NCBI GenBank assembly: GCA_030549495.1
Contig: JAUIRK010000889.1
Coordinates: 870,501 to 934,500 of the forward strand
Origin: Nectonema munidae
Lineage: Eukaryota; Nematomorpha; Nectonematoida; Nectonematidae
Direction: 5' to 3'
DNA: 64,000 nucleotides
The position numbers and the translations under genes are program-made. The stretch's first letter is position 1. Every line of letters starts with the position of its first letter. Positions 33,855 to 44,603 of this stretch are shown piece by piece. The notes below the pieces were generated by a model that had not been told where the DNA came from, did no database searches, and saw only the letters and a program-made list of their open reading frames with translations.

Positions 33855-34709
33855 GGTACCGAGTCAAAATCTCCGCTAACCAAAATCTCCTCTACCAAAA
33901 TCTTCGCTAACCAACTGTTCAAATTTCTTATATGAATCTTCGGAAGCAAAATTTCTAAAGTTGAAAATCCAAAAAAGTTTTATCTCAATTTTGTCAGATA
34001 TTCTATAAACTAAATTTTTTCTAACTAAAACTTTTGAAATAATAACATGAAAATTTCCAAAACATTTGCAGAAAATAAATGACGTTTAATTTCTTATATA
34101 CCCTAAAATTTAAGTGAAGAAATATTTTGAAAGTTTACAAGAATATACATGTTATGTTGAGTATTCTTAACTAGACTTTTCGTAGTCGTAAATTTGTAGC
34201 TATCTCAACGAAGAACATACAATCAATTAATTTTCTTGATATTGATATCCACTCGTTGCGCACTCTACTTTACTTGCGAACACTTAAAATAGTCAATTCT
34301 TTTAATGCCGACAACTTTCGTGTTTCTCAACCAAATTTATCGCGCGATAGACCAAATGAAAGCTCAAGTTATGAACTTTAAGACTGTGTGCACCTTTATT
34401 TGAAGTAAAATTCAAACCTGTAAAAAAGCATTACAGCTCTATTAATTGATCTAGGGATATGTCTTTTGTGATCTCTGAATATAACTCTGTGAATGTAAAC
34501 GAATTTTAGTTTTTTTACATTTTCAGCATCAATAAATAAAAAAAAGAAATATAAAAAAATCGAGTTATGCATTTCGAATCGTATATTTTGCTTTAGTAAT
34601 GTTGAGTTTTTAAAATTTTCGCCGTAGAAAAGCATGGATTTTTAATATGATGATTAGGCATAATTTTGGTAGCGGAGATTTTGGTTAGCGGAGATTTTGA
34701 CTTGTATTC
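33855..34709. mobile_element. Foldback element C (module TCTCCGCTAACCAAAA)
   Basis: An 855-bp element. The left end GGTACCGAGTCAAAATC and the inverted right end GAATACAAGTCAAAATC lead into two or three copies of a 16-bp module, TCTCCGCTAACCAAAA. The flanks AAAAAATTT (33846-33854) and AAAAACTTT (34710-34718) are a 9-bp target duplication with one mismatch. The interior has no coding region I recognise. The 9-bp duplication and module design suggest a Mutator-like non-autonomous element. Confidence 0.7.
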
Positions 34710-35184
34710 AAAAACTTTCACATGCATTCAAATGAAAGTAAGAAATTACGTCACTGCATTTTCTATATACACTCTCAATTTGTTCAATATGTAACTCAAT
34801 GTACATGTGAATAAAGCGATGATATTCACACATCCGCTCAAAATACAGATGAAAGTACAACAAAATTTGTTGTGTAATATAATGAAGGTAACGACTTGTG
34901 CTCAAAATTTTCACACGCATTCAAATGAAAGTACAAATTACGTCACTGCATTTTCTATACACTCTCAAATCGTTCAATAACGAGATACAATAATATGAAA
35001 TAAAGTTATTTAACTTTCAACCTTTTTTTATGATGATTTGGACTTCTTTAACTCCTTTTATATCTCTACTAGCGCTCACATTTATTGTTTTGATTGACAC
35101 CAATTTTGAACTCACAGGATTGCGTTCACAAGTTTTCGCAATCTTCACATTCACATAAGTCATTGCAATATTTTTGCTTTGTTT

Positions 35185-35314
35185 TTAACCCTTTGAGGAC
35201 CAGAATTTTGAAGACTAATCGTCTGCTTTATTTTTGAATGCAATTTTATATATCTAAAGCAGACGATTTCAATTTTTTGGGACACCAGTATCCCACCGGT
35301 CCTCAAAGGGTTAA
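35185..35314. mobile_element. TTAACCC MITE, family B (best copy)
   Basis: A 130-bp element with a 17-bp perfect inverted repeat, TTAACCCTTTGAGGACC, at both ends. From the right TTAA a palindrome, GGGATACTGGTGTCCC, starts at nt 21. The left end lacks it. Internal AATCGTCTGCTTT and AAAGCAGACGATT form a second inverted pair. Confidence 0.92.
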
Positions 35315-35992
35315 GGCTTATTTTTAAAATTTATAGTATTTTTAAACTTTTTTGATTGCTTTTGCAAATTAATTTTTTATAAATTTTGTTTCTGTTGTTA
35401 TTCGTTATACATTTATCCACCATATAACAAATCAAAATGATAATGTCTGAAGTAAAATTACTTCTCAATCTCTATCTTGTGAAAAACTCTGAAAAATAGA
35501 AAATTCCCAAATATTATATAAAAAGTAACTGCATAAGGAAGAAATTTAATGCGAGGAAAACTGAAAAATCAGTTTTAGCTAGTACTTCTAAAGGTGACCG
35601 CTAAATTGCACCATTATAAAAATGGTATATTCCAACTTGGAAATATTACCGTGACTTAGTTGTTTTGCTTGAATGATAGATTATACACACACAACAAATA
35701 ATTAAATAACGTTAAGTTCCAATATTCCCCGTAATGGAACTTACCATGGTGGAATATACCGTGCTGAAAATTACCATGTTGGAATTAACCTGGAACCCTT
35801 CCAAAGAGTCATCTGAAAACAAATAGTTTATAATCATATTCTGCAAATATCTCTGGAAAATTAGCTAATATGAAGCGCTGACGAGATAAGCGTTAGTGTA
35901 CGTGGCATTAAAAATTTTAAAAAAACATTTTACAATAATTAATTTGGTTTGAATAATTTTAAAAACAGTGATAGATGGCGTTAAAATCTGCC

Positions 35993-36919
35993 GGTGCCTG
36001 GTCAAAACGGCCAAAAACCAAAACGGCCAAAAACAAAAATGGCCAAAACCAAAACGGCCAAAAACCAAAACGGCCAAAAACCAAAACGGCCAAAAACCAA
36101 AACGGCAAAAAACCAAAACGGCCAAAACCAAAACGGCCAAAAACCAAAACGGCCAAAAACCAAAACGGCCAAAAACCAAAACGGCAAAAAACCAAAACGG
36201 CAAAAAACCAAAATCGTCAAAACCAAAAAGGCCAAAAATCAAAAATTTACAAAAAGTTGCATCCAGTCAAATAGTTTGATTTCGGGCAAATAAGGATAAA
36301 TTTCAATTAAATTTCCTGATCCAATTTTAGTCAAATGTCTTTTTTTTTTATCAAATTCACTCAAATTTGGTGTTTAGTAGCAATTTTTTTTGTCAGTATC
36401 TTAACAAGAAAAGTTATCAGCACATATTGTGTAAATTTTAGTTTAGAAAAAAGAGAGTCCTGTACATTGATTTGCCTATCCTTTTATCCAAAATACCTTG
36501 ACACATCAAAAAATTTATTGTTTGGTAACTATTACAATCATTAGAAGTTGTAAAATTTGTTTACTTTGCTATTTAAAAGTTGTGTTGTTTAGATGTTAAC
36601 TTTCATTATCAGCTATGCAATTCACTGTTTGGGTTGGGGCTCGTATAAACACCAGATTTGAGTGAATTTGATAAAAAAAAATGACATTTACTAAAATTGG
36701 ATCAGGAAATTTAATTGAAATTTATCCTTATTTGCCCGAAATCAAACTATTTGACTGGATTCAACTTTTTGTATTAAATTTTTGGTTTTTTTTGCCGTTT
36801 TGATTTTAGCCGTTTTGGTTTTGGCCGTTTTTGTTTTTGGCCGTTTTGGTTTTGGCCGTTTTGGTTTTGGCCGTTTTAGTTTTGGCCGTTTTGGTTTTTG
36901 GCCGTTTTGACCAGGAAAC
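35993..36919. mobile_element. Foldback element A (module CGGCCAAAAACCAAAA)
   Basis: A 927-bp element with the 9-bp target duplication AAATCTGCC at 35984-35992 and 36920-36928. The left end GGTGCCTGGTCAAAACGGCC opens about 15 tandem copies of a 15-16 bp module. The right arm has about 8 inverted copies. Inside the modules the arms continue as a further inverted repeat (36241-36376 with 36648-36780), containing GATTTCGGGCAAATAAGG and CCTGATCCAATTTTAG. The loop is about 270 bp. The open frames across the modules (FWPFWFLAV or NQNGQKPKR repeats) are artefacts of the tandem repeat. Confidence 0.85.
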
Positions 36920-37798
36920 AAATCTGCCTTTTTTTAAAACAAGAATTTTTATATCCTTGGTGTTATTATTCATTCTTTTTTTCTTTTCACTGATTTTTAA
37001 ACATTTCAAATTTTGATCTTTAGGGCCCGAAACATTTTTAAGATTAAACGATTTTGACAAAAAACACCCTATTATTTCAGTGTGAAGACGATCGTGTTCA
37101 AGTAGGCTGATGAGGGTAAAAAACAAGAATTGTATGCGACTTTAAAATTGAAATTACATACAGAAATGTGTCACATGTTCACTTCCTCTATGCTTCTCAT
37201 TTTTTCAGTCACAACAGGCATATAAAATAAAACATATGTCAAACAAATGAGCTTTAGTCACGTTTCCGGGTATCTAAAGTCTGAAAATCTCTGAAATAAG
37301 TTTTCATGCATTGTGCGTGAGCAACTTTCTCTCTCTAGCTGGCCTATCTTCCCATGTACTACATTTTCCCTGTCACTTTTCTCACTCACGTTGATGTGAC
37401 GATCACACAAATATCGCAACGCAATTCTTTGTAAAAAGCAAGCGTCAATTCTTAGATAACAGTTGGCCCTTTTTTGCCTCATTCACAACTAGGCGTGTGA
37501 TAAAAAAAATTTCTATGCCAACACGCACACAAATGCGACCAAACAAAGACGCGCAATAAATCCAGTTTTGTCCAAAAATTTTACATGACTTTGGCAAAAA
37601 TGATTGTTGCAAAACGTATAATTTTTTTGAAAGTATTCATGAAATTCGTATTGTTTTAACTTACTTTTATAACATGTTCTACAAATTTGTATACTCTCAT
37701 ACTCATTCAGTATTAATATAAAATCTTTATCAACACATTCATAATTATGTGTATTGTGAGTGAAGTTCTACTCTTACATATTTTATTAACCTATTCAT

Positions 37799-37870
37799 TT
37801 AACCCTTTGAGGCTTAGTGCGACACCGGTGTACCAAGAAATATTTTTTTTTATTCTCACTGGGTTTCAAC
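37799..37870. mobile_element. Family B MITE end, cut by a hAT fragment
   Basis: TTAACCCTTTGAGGCTTAG is followed by GCGACACCGGTGTACC, a near-perfect family B palindrome. After about 70 bp the MITE sequence stops at a hAT terminus starting at 37871. The rest of the MITE was not found to the right. Confidence 0.6.
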
Positions 37871-37960
37871 CAGGGGCGCACATCTTCAAAATTATTGGGC
37901 GTGAATTTTTTCTTGCAATTTTCAAAATTACTGGTCTCGAAATACCACGGTCAGAAATTG
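37871..37960. mobile_element. hAT left terminus fragment
   Basis: CAGGGGCGCACATC, then AAATTATTGGGCGTGAATTT, then GAAATACCACGG match the left 90 bp of the hAT MITE at 42220-42608. No right end was found, so it is truncated. Confidence 0.65.
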
Positions 37961-38056
37961 ATGAAAGGATATATGATTGATAGATAAAACAAATAACTGA
38001 AGGTTGGAGAGTTTTATATGAGTGAATGTAGTCTGAAGGAAAAGAGTCTACTAGAG

Positions 38057-38638
38057 GGTGCCTGGTCAAAACGTCCCAAATCCAAAACGTCTGAAACCGA
38101 AACGTCCGAAAACCAAAACGTCCGTAACCAAAAAGTCCGAAAATTAGATTAACAGTATCTGAACCCTAAAAAACATTTTTTTCGAGAATCAAAATTGTTG
38201 AGGAAAAAAACTGAAAAATTGAACACAAAATTTTTTTATTTAAAAAATTCTATTTCTAGTTTTTTAGTTTAAAACTTTACATATTTTGGATTTAAATGAA
38301 AAATGCACTATAATCAAGCGTGTCTTTTTACTGGAAGAGATAAAAATTCATTCCAATCTTTTAAATTCCATTCAAATCGTGTAGTTTTTCCTTTGATTTT
38401 TGATAGCAAATCTAATTTTCAAAGTCTTGCAAATTCGACTAATTACTATAACTTTTTCCGAGACTTTTTTTGTTTTGTGAGGTTATGATTTCAAGACGTT
38501 TTTGTTGTCGCACCTTTTGGTTTCGGGCGTTTTGGTTTTCGGACGTTTTGGTTATGGACGTTTTGGTTTTCGGACGTTTTGGTTTCGGATGTTTTAGTTT
38601 TCGGACGTTTTGGATTTCGGATGTTTTGACTATGAACC
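38057..38638. mobile_element. Foldback element B (module CGTCCGAAAACCAAAA)
   Basis: A 582-bp element with a perfect 9-bp target duplication CTACTAGAG (38048-38056 and 38639-38647). The left end is GGTGCCTGGTCAAAACGTCC and the inverted right end GGTTCATAGTCAAAAC. It has about 5 modules on the left and about 8 on the right. Unlike element A, the arms do not continue pairing inside the modules. The centre (38160-38480) has no recognised coding region. Confidence 0.85.
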
Positions 38639-38924
38639 CTACTAGAGACACGCGATGTTTATAAAAAAAAAAAGTTATTGATTCAGGGGTAAACATTCCT
38701 TGAAATTATTGGAGGGAAAGACTTTCAAGCGTCTTCCAAAAAAGACAACCAATTTTTCGGAATTCCTACTCCTCTCTTGTCTATTCTATTGCATTCTTAA
38801 TTAAGCTTAATGTAAACTTTAACCCCGGCATTATTAAGCTTAACGTCAACAATGAATGAGGACTTATATATAGCAATATGCACAACCAAACTTTCTTCCT
38901 TAAAATGGATGTGCACCATCTCCA

Positions 38925-39130
38925 AATTATGTGTAGAAAAGGGGTAAAGATATCAAAACAATAAAAAAAATTGGAAATTTTATTGAATGAAAAAAATCAT
39001 TCATTAATTTACAGTTGTTCCATTTCTTCTTCCTAAAAAAATGAAAATGTTTTATTGAGAAAAATAAATTAAAAAAACACGATCCAATTACATAACTTTT
39101 CTGAGATAATTTCTATCAAAAATGTAAAAA
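38925..39130 (-). repeat. Dispersed inverted repeat, copy 2
   Basis: This is the reverse-complement match of 25035-25255, with GGGGTAAAGATATC, CAGTTGTTCCATTTCTTCTT and TTCTATCAAAAATGTAAAA. It is less than 300 bp from foldback element B. Confidence 0.65.
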
Positions 39131-42100
39131 AATTACATATTTCATTAACTTATTCAATTAAACTTTTTCTTCTTTATAAATTTTTGAAATCAAAGTTTGA
39201 TTCACATTTTATCAAGTCCCCCCAAACCCGCACGAACGTTAGCACGCGGATTATCCTGACAATACTAGTGTAATCTGCCAGTCAAATAAAAGACATTTTT
39301 AATTGAGACTGAGTGAGTATTTCCTTTACAAAGAAGTGAATCAGAGGGAAAACGTCGAATTTTTGTTACGCTTTTGCATCAGCAGCAGCAATGATAAAGT
39401 GTAAATTCAGCCAACCTAAATAAAGGCCATTGTTACAGATGTAGGCTTCTACATATAATTTATGCCATATGGATGATATCGATAATTTTTATCTGTAAAT
39501 CAATCATCACCAATTTGGTGCTTAACCAGTGTTGTCTGTATACTAGCGGTTCTAAGCCTTTTTGAGCATGCTAACCCAATGACAAAACACTGTACTAGTG
39601 TGTATCTCACAAGAGTGTCTCAAAAATGAAAAAAAAATAATTTATTACCCCCCAATGGTTCTTAGTTCCAAATACTGAATATAAAAATTTTCTGGTTCAT
39701 CTATTGATGAAAGTTTGGTTGAAAAAAGCAATGTTCCACGAGGATATAGTCTATACACACACAGATTTTTTACAACACATGAGCTTGTTGTTTGAGATCA
39801 TAGTAAAAGTTTATCCTTTTTTGAAATTATTATGTTAAATAAAAAATTCTAAAGCCATTATTTTCAGACCCCTGTATCTCAAAATCACAAACCGTATTCC
39901 AAATACATTTCCATCAGCGCCTATATTCAAAAAAGACATGATCGCAGAAATTGTAAAGTTGTTTGCGTACCTAGAAGAATGCATGAAAGTTCGTTCTTCC
40001 ATGCTTGAATTACCCACAAGCATAAAGTCTCTTTTACTTTTTTATGGGTTTTCAGAACCTGAACCTCATACAAGTCAACAAGAACCTAATTTAAAAGTTA
40101 TAACTGCAAATACTTTTATTTTGTTTCAATAAATAATCTTTTCGATTTTAAAGAGTAAATATTTGAATAAAAGTTTTTTTGAACTAACGCCATCCATCTA
40201 TGAGAAAAATTCAAAATGGGTTTTTCTTTTATGATCTTTTTTTTTAGAGATAAGTAGCTTTTTTTATTTGTTTTTAAAAAATACATGAAAATAGAAATTT
40301 ACGTTTAACTTTCAAGAATGGTTTCTATTGACACTCTTTATTCAAAATCCGTTTCAAAAACCTGGATGTAAAAAATGCTTAGAGTCCGAAAACGAAAGTT
40401 AATTATATAAAATTCCATTGAAAAAGACAGCAGCCAATCATTCTCAAAAATTATGGTCCTCAAAGAAGTAAACAGAGTAAAAAGTTAGTAATCATCGATC
40501 TTATCAGAACAGAAAACAATACCAAATTGGGTATTGAAATAATTATTTTTGGTATCTTTGGGTAAAAAGTCTGCCTCAAATATTGTACGCAAGAAAATAT
40601 AGTAATAAAAAATTTATTTCAATGATACAAAATTTTGAAAATATGATAGCAGAAATAGCAAAAATATCTCAATGAAAAGTGTGTCTTTGAATTGGTAACA
40701 GTTTTTTTTTAGTTTGAAAACTTTGAAATTTTTATCAAAAAATTTATTTTATTACGACTGATGCCTTCGCGAAAAGAAATCGACATGAACAAAAGGTTGA
40801 TTCTGTGAAGTGTATCTGATTTACGTCATGCGATTAGAATGAAGAAAACAGGCAGCGTGACTTTGCGCAAAACATGCTCCGATAACAACTAAAAGCTGAT
40901 CAGCGACGCTTTGCACATTCGAATTGAGAATCGAAGTCACGATAGAACGGATAGTGTGCAATCAACACTACCATAACCCTTGTAAGTTTCCTCACTTTAT
41001 TGATATATAGCTAACAGCAAAACATAGGCATGTTATTGCCTTGAAGCTGATATTGGCAATGGATAGTCTAGTTGGAATGGTGATAAATAATGATCGTGGG
41101 CGAATTAGAGGACACAGTGCAGATAATAGATAGAATAAATAGTATTTGATCAAAACAAGCCCTGGACAAGGTACACGTTGTGGGCTTTCATCACTCTATA
41201 TGCAAATATCATGACGAAGATCAAATACTACTTATTCTAAGCACACATTTCTTGTTCATCTTGGTTAAATGCAGCTCAAGTGTTTAAAGTCCATAAAATT
41301 TGAGGATCACATGATTAACGAACACTGTAAATGTGCCTTAGATATGAAGAAAGTTCGCCTCTAAAATGTTCATATGAAGAAAACACCCCAAAAGTGTTCT
41401 TATGAAGAACAAACGCACTAAAGTTTCTGCGTTAGCTGATCTTCATGTGATCCAAATTTGCTTTATCTTCTCAGAATGGATATTAGACTGGAGAGAGAAA
41501 TACTGAAGGTGCATCATTAAGGATGTATTATTGTAAAATAGTCAAAAAGCGTAAATAACGAGTTGGTTTAGTTGGTTGGGTGGCAAAAAACAACTTTATG
41601 TAGGAATACATTTCTTGGAGGTACTTATTTAGGAATGATTCAAAAGCATACATCTAAAGGAGATACCTGTGCGTTTTCAGAAGCTGGAGCTGTTAACTTT
41701 TCAATCTGTGACATGTTTTACCAATGAAGCTTCGAGGTGGTGACATTTTATTTTGAGAAGAAACGACAGATGTTACCTATTTAAAAAAAAAAGTTGATAA
41801 GTAGAAAATAACATTATACTTTCATTTTATTTAAATTTATGGAGTGATAGATCATCAAGGAAGTAATTTTGTGAATATTTTTTACTTAATTACATGGATT
41901 TTAAATTCCCTACTTACTTAGACTTACTACCATCGTTTACTGCTCTGAAAATGAGAAAAGTCGAGTAGCGTTAAATTGTATTTTTTTTAATAAAAATTTT
42001 TATAGCACATACCATAGTATTAAAAGAAAGGAAATTATTACAATTTTTAAAAAAATATTTACGTGACCATGATACTTTACAAAGTAATTTATGATCTTTC

Positions 42101-42211
42101 AATATTTTGAAATAAAACTTGCCACTTAATTTGGTCATAATTTTGTCGTACAATTAACATTGATTTCATAGTTTGAACATTTAATCTAGATTTATCAGTT
42201 GACCATATATT
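39131..42211. other. No gene recognised
   Basis: Mostly AT-rich. Positions 40405-40471 contain a family B MITE scrap (AAATTCCATTGAAAAAGAC, ATGGTCCTCAAAG). A hAT-like end, AGCGGTTCTAAGCCTTTTTG, is near 39546. Positions 40740-41760 are less AT-rich without a recognisable product. Confidence 0.5.
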
Positions 42212-42219
42212 ATTCATAA

Positions 42220-42608
42220 CAGGGGCGCACATCCTCAAAATTATTGCGGGCGAAATTTTTTTGTTGCAATTTTCAAAATTAGTGGTCTGGAAATACCACG
42301 GGAGACCAAATATTCAAGCAATCCTTTAAAAGGTCCTCAGACATTTCGCCCCATTATTTTCATAACACAGTTCGTCCCATGGACAATTCGCCCCATTATT
42401 TTCATAACACAGTTCCTCCCATGGACAATTCGCCCCATTATTTTCATAAGAACGTTCGTCCAATGGACAATTCGCCCCATTATTTTCATAGGACATTTTG
42501 TCTCATGGACAATTCTAAAAAATTAAGAAATAAATTGATTAATTTGAAATAATTTAATAGAGATAAAATAAACAAGAGCCCCCCCCCCCCCCTAGATGTG
42601 CGCCCCTG
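42220..42608. mobile_element. hAT MITE with perfect 8-bp duplication
   Basis: A 389-bp element with perfect 14-bp inverted ends CAGGGGCGCACATC and a perfect 8-bp target duplication ATTCATAA (42212-42219, 42609-42616). Both are hallmarks of hAT insertion. The interior holds a four-copy 42-bp minisatellite and a C run. It is non-coding. The intact duplication suggests a fairly recent insertion. Fragments of the family are at 15842 and 37871. Confidence 0.93.
42345..42514. repeat. 42-bp minisatellite inside the hAT MITE
   Basis: Four tandem copies of a 42-bp unit start TTCGCCCCATTATTTTCATA at 42345, 42387, 42429 and 42471. Each carries a CCCATGGACAA-type word. The unit is absent from the 37871 fragment as far as that fragment reaches. 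Confidence 0.9.
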
Positions 42609-42789
42609 ATTCATAATGGAAAATATTCAGAGCTGTACTTCCTAGAAAACAAAGAATAGATTCATTCAAGATCACAAAAACTTTGGAAAATAAAAAGCTC
42701 ATCTTCAAAGACTTTTTTCTATCTATCGATACAGAAAGATTTTCTTTATTCCGAAATGTTTCGTCTAAAACGATACGTATCGTCAGCCT

Positions 42790-42905
42790 ATACTTAAACC
42801 TTTCAAACATTCGTTTTCACAAAATTAATCATCTGCTATTTTTTAAATTCATTTTCATATTACTTAGAGCAGACGATTTTATTTCGTGGGGCAATGATGA
42901 CCAAT
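42790..42905. mobile_element. Probable family B MITE relic
   Basis: It contains AATTAATCATCTGCTATTTT and AGAGCAGACGATTTT, the internal inverted pair of family B. The ends have lost the TTAACCC motif. A 173-residue open frame over 42683-43204 runs through it and is judged spurious. Confidence 0.4.
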
Positions 42906-43244
42906 TCTATCAAAAAAAGTTTTCAAGTGTATTTTATTTTTTTTTGAGTGTCTCAACAATCTTTGCTCTAAACTTTTTCAGAAGTCAATCGCAGAAAAAT
43001 ATCAACTTAAAACGTACAATACAAACGCGCTTTTTGGACGAAAGCTGTACAGATGTTATTTTCAAGCCCCATTCAATTAACACCAAAGTTCGTGTATTAG
43101 AAATATGCAAAGACGCAAATATATGGAGATGGCTGACATCGCAGAAGAAAATTTTTGGGTTACGCATCTCTCTACACTATGCCAAAACTCGAATAATTTT
43201 TTGAGAAAATTGTTTACTAAAGTTATATAAGCTTTATATAATTT

Positions 43245-43330
43245 TGTGACGTAAGAGATGCCTGGGCTCAATACCAGAAGTTCGTGGGTTCGATCCAACC
43301 TTGCTAGTAGTTGACACTAGAGCTGTAATT
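43245..43330 (+). mobile_element. tRNA-like SINE fragment
   Basis: GTGGGTTCGATCCAACC near 43285-43301 is a good RNA polymerase III B-box. An A-box-like stretch, GATGCCTGGGCTCAATA, lies about 30 bp upstream. It does not form a full cloverleaf by eye, so a SINE head is more likely than a tRNA gene. Confidence 0.4.
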
Positions 43331-43373
43331 GGGCCTCTCGATGAAAGCACCCGAGGTAGGTTTACTTTATAAT

Positions 43374-43502
43374 TTAACCCTTTGAGGACCAGTGTGACAT
43401 CGATGTACCATGAAATGAAAATCGTTTGCTTTGAGTGTATAAAATTCCATTGAGAAAAAAAATGACGATTAATCCTAAAAATTCTGGTCCTCAAAGTGTT
43501 AA
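43374..43502. mobile_element. TTAACCC MITE, family B
   Basis: It starts TTAACCCTTTGAGGACC, then GTGACATCGATGTACC (palindrome at the left end here), and ends CTGGTCCTCAAAGTGTTAA. It lies in reverse orientation relative to 35185-35314. Confidence 0.88.
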
Positions 43503-43525
43503 AATAAAGAAATCATTTGCGCCCT

Positions 43526-43664
43526 TTAACCCATTTACGGCCAATGTTCCTATTTTGGAACATAAGTAATTTCATCTTCGTCTGCTTTTTTCAATGACTT
43601 TGAATATAAATCGTCTGCGTTTTTTTTAGATATCGTCTGCTTTGTTTGGTCTTAAATGGGTTAA
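43526..43664. mobile_element. TTAACCC MITE, family A
   Basis: 139 bp with TTAA at both ends. It starts TTAACCCATTTACGGCC and ends TTTGGTCTTAAATGGGTTAA. It is near-identical to 2570-2707 and 26282-26421. It is followed by a scrap ending GGGTTAA at 43690. Confidence 0.9.
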
Positions 43665-43692
43665 ATAGACGATATAATATAATGGGTTAAGT

Positions 43693-44238
43693 CAGTGTTT
43701 CTCAAACTTTTTTATTTCTTATATTTAAAGTTGCACAAAATTCAAATTTCGACTTTATCACACAATATATGCTTTCAAATGCATTTATTTAGGGACAAAC
43801 TTAATTCTTCCATGAAAAAAATCAGCAACAAAGAACTTATATTTTGAATTTTAAAAAGTGTGGGATATAATTTTGAAAGTTTCTTCATAATACAAAAAGA
43901 TAATACAATATACTCTATTTGTCAATAGCAACAATTTTCTTGTAATAATAAAGTTAAAATAAATTTAGATAAAATGGCGCTGAGACTTTCTGAGACTCAA
44001 CGTTTTCAATTTAAATGAATTTTTGAGTTTTTATATTATCGTGTTATTAATTATTATGAAGGTTATGCTATTTTTAAAAGAATCTAAACAAGTTAAAATT
44101 TCAATCCCTCGCTTTGTCATATAATTATCTCTAACAATTTTTGATTCAATAGTTTTGAGTATCACAAATTTATGAGTCTCAATTGAGAATTTCATGGGGC
44201 GCAACAGTGTGCCTGGCCACACCCTTTGAGAAAGACTG
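43693..44238. mobile_element. hAT MITE
   Basis: A 546-bp element with ends CAGTGTTTCTCAAA and, inverted, CAGTCTTTCTCAAA. The flanks GGTTAAGT (43685-43692) and CGTTAAGT (44239-44246) are an 8-bp duplication with one mismatch. The interior is AT-rich and non-coding. Confidence 0.8.
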
Positions 44239-44301
44239 CGTTAAGTAGATAAAAATCAGCCGTTTAATGTATATAATAAATCGGTTTTACGGCTACTTTC
44301 G

Positions 44302-44494
44302 CAGTTTTTTCAAACTGTGGGTCTCGTGAAAAATAAAATGGGTCGTGACAAAAAGGAAAGAACATATAAATAGTCGATGTTGAATAAATGAACGTAGTGA
44401 TCAGAGTTTGTCTTATTACACCTAAGTATTATGGGTCGCGATGCAAACGGTGGTTCTTGCTATGGGCGCAGTAAAAAAAGTTTGAAAAACGCTG
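44302..44494. mobile_element. Short hAT-like MITE
   Basis: The ends are CAGTTTTTTCAAACTGTGGG and, inverted, CAGCGTTTTTCAAACT. GGGTCTCGTG and GGGTCGTGAC occur internally. No matching 8-bp flanks were seen, so it is older or recombined. Confidence 0.55.
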
Positions 44495-44603
44495 GTCTAG
44501 CAGATGTTGCAACTATGAAAACATATAAAAAAGACTTACCTAATTTTACATTTCCAAAATTCCCTATTTAAATTTCTTTTTTTATATCCTTAGGAACTCC
44601 ATG

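Noticed and set aside
35865-36293. Long open frames on both strands with FWPFWFLAV or NQNGQKPKR repeats
   Set aside because: They are products of the 15-16 bp tandem modules of foldback element A, open in several frames on both strands, and not a protein gene.
42345-42514. CRISPR-like array because of four regular repeats
   Set aside because: The copies are contiguous 42-bp tandem units without unique spacers, inside a hAT MITE of a eukaryote.
42683-43204. 173-residue open frame
   Set aside because: It runs through a MITE relic, has no domain and low-complexity F/I/K composition, and has no splice or family support.
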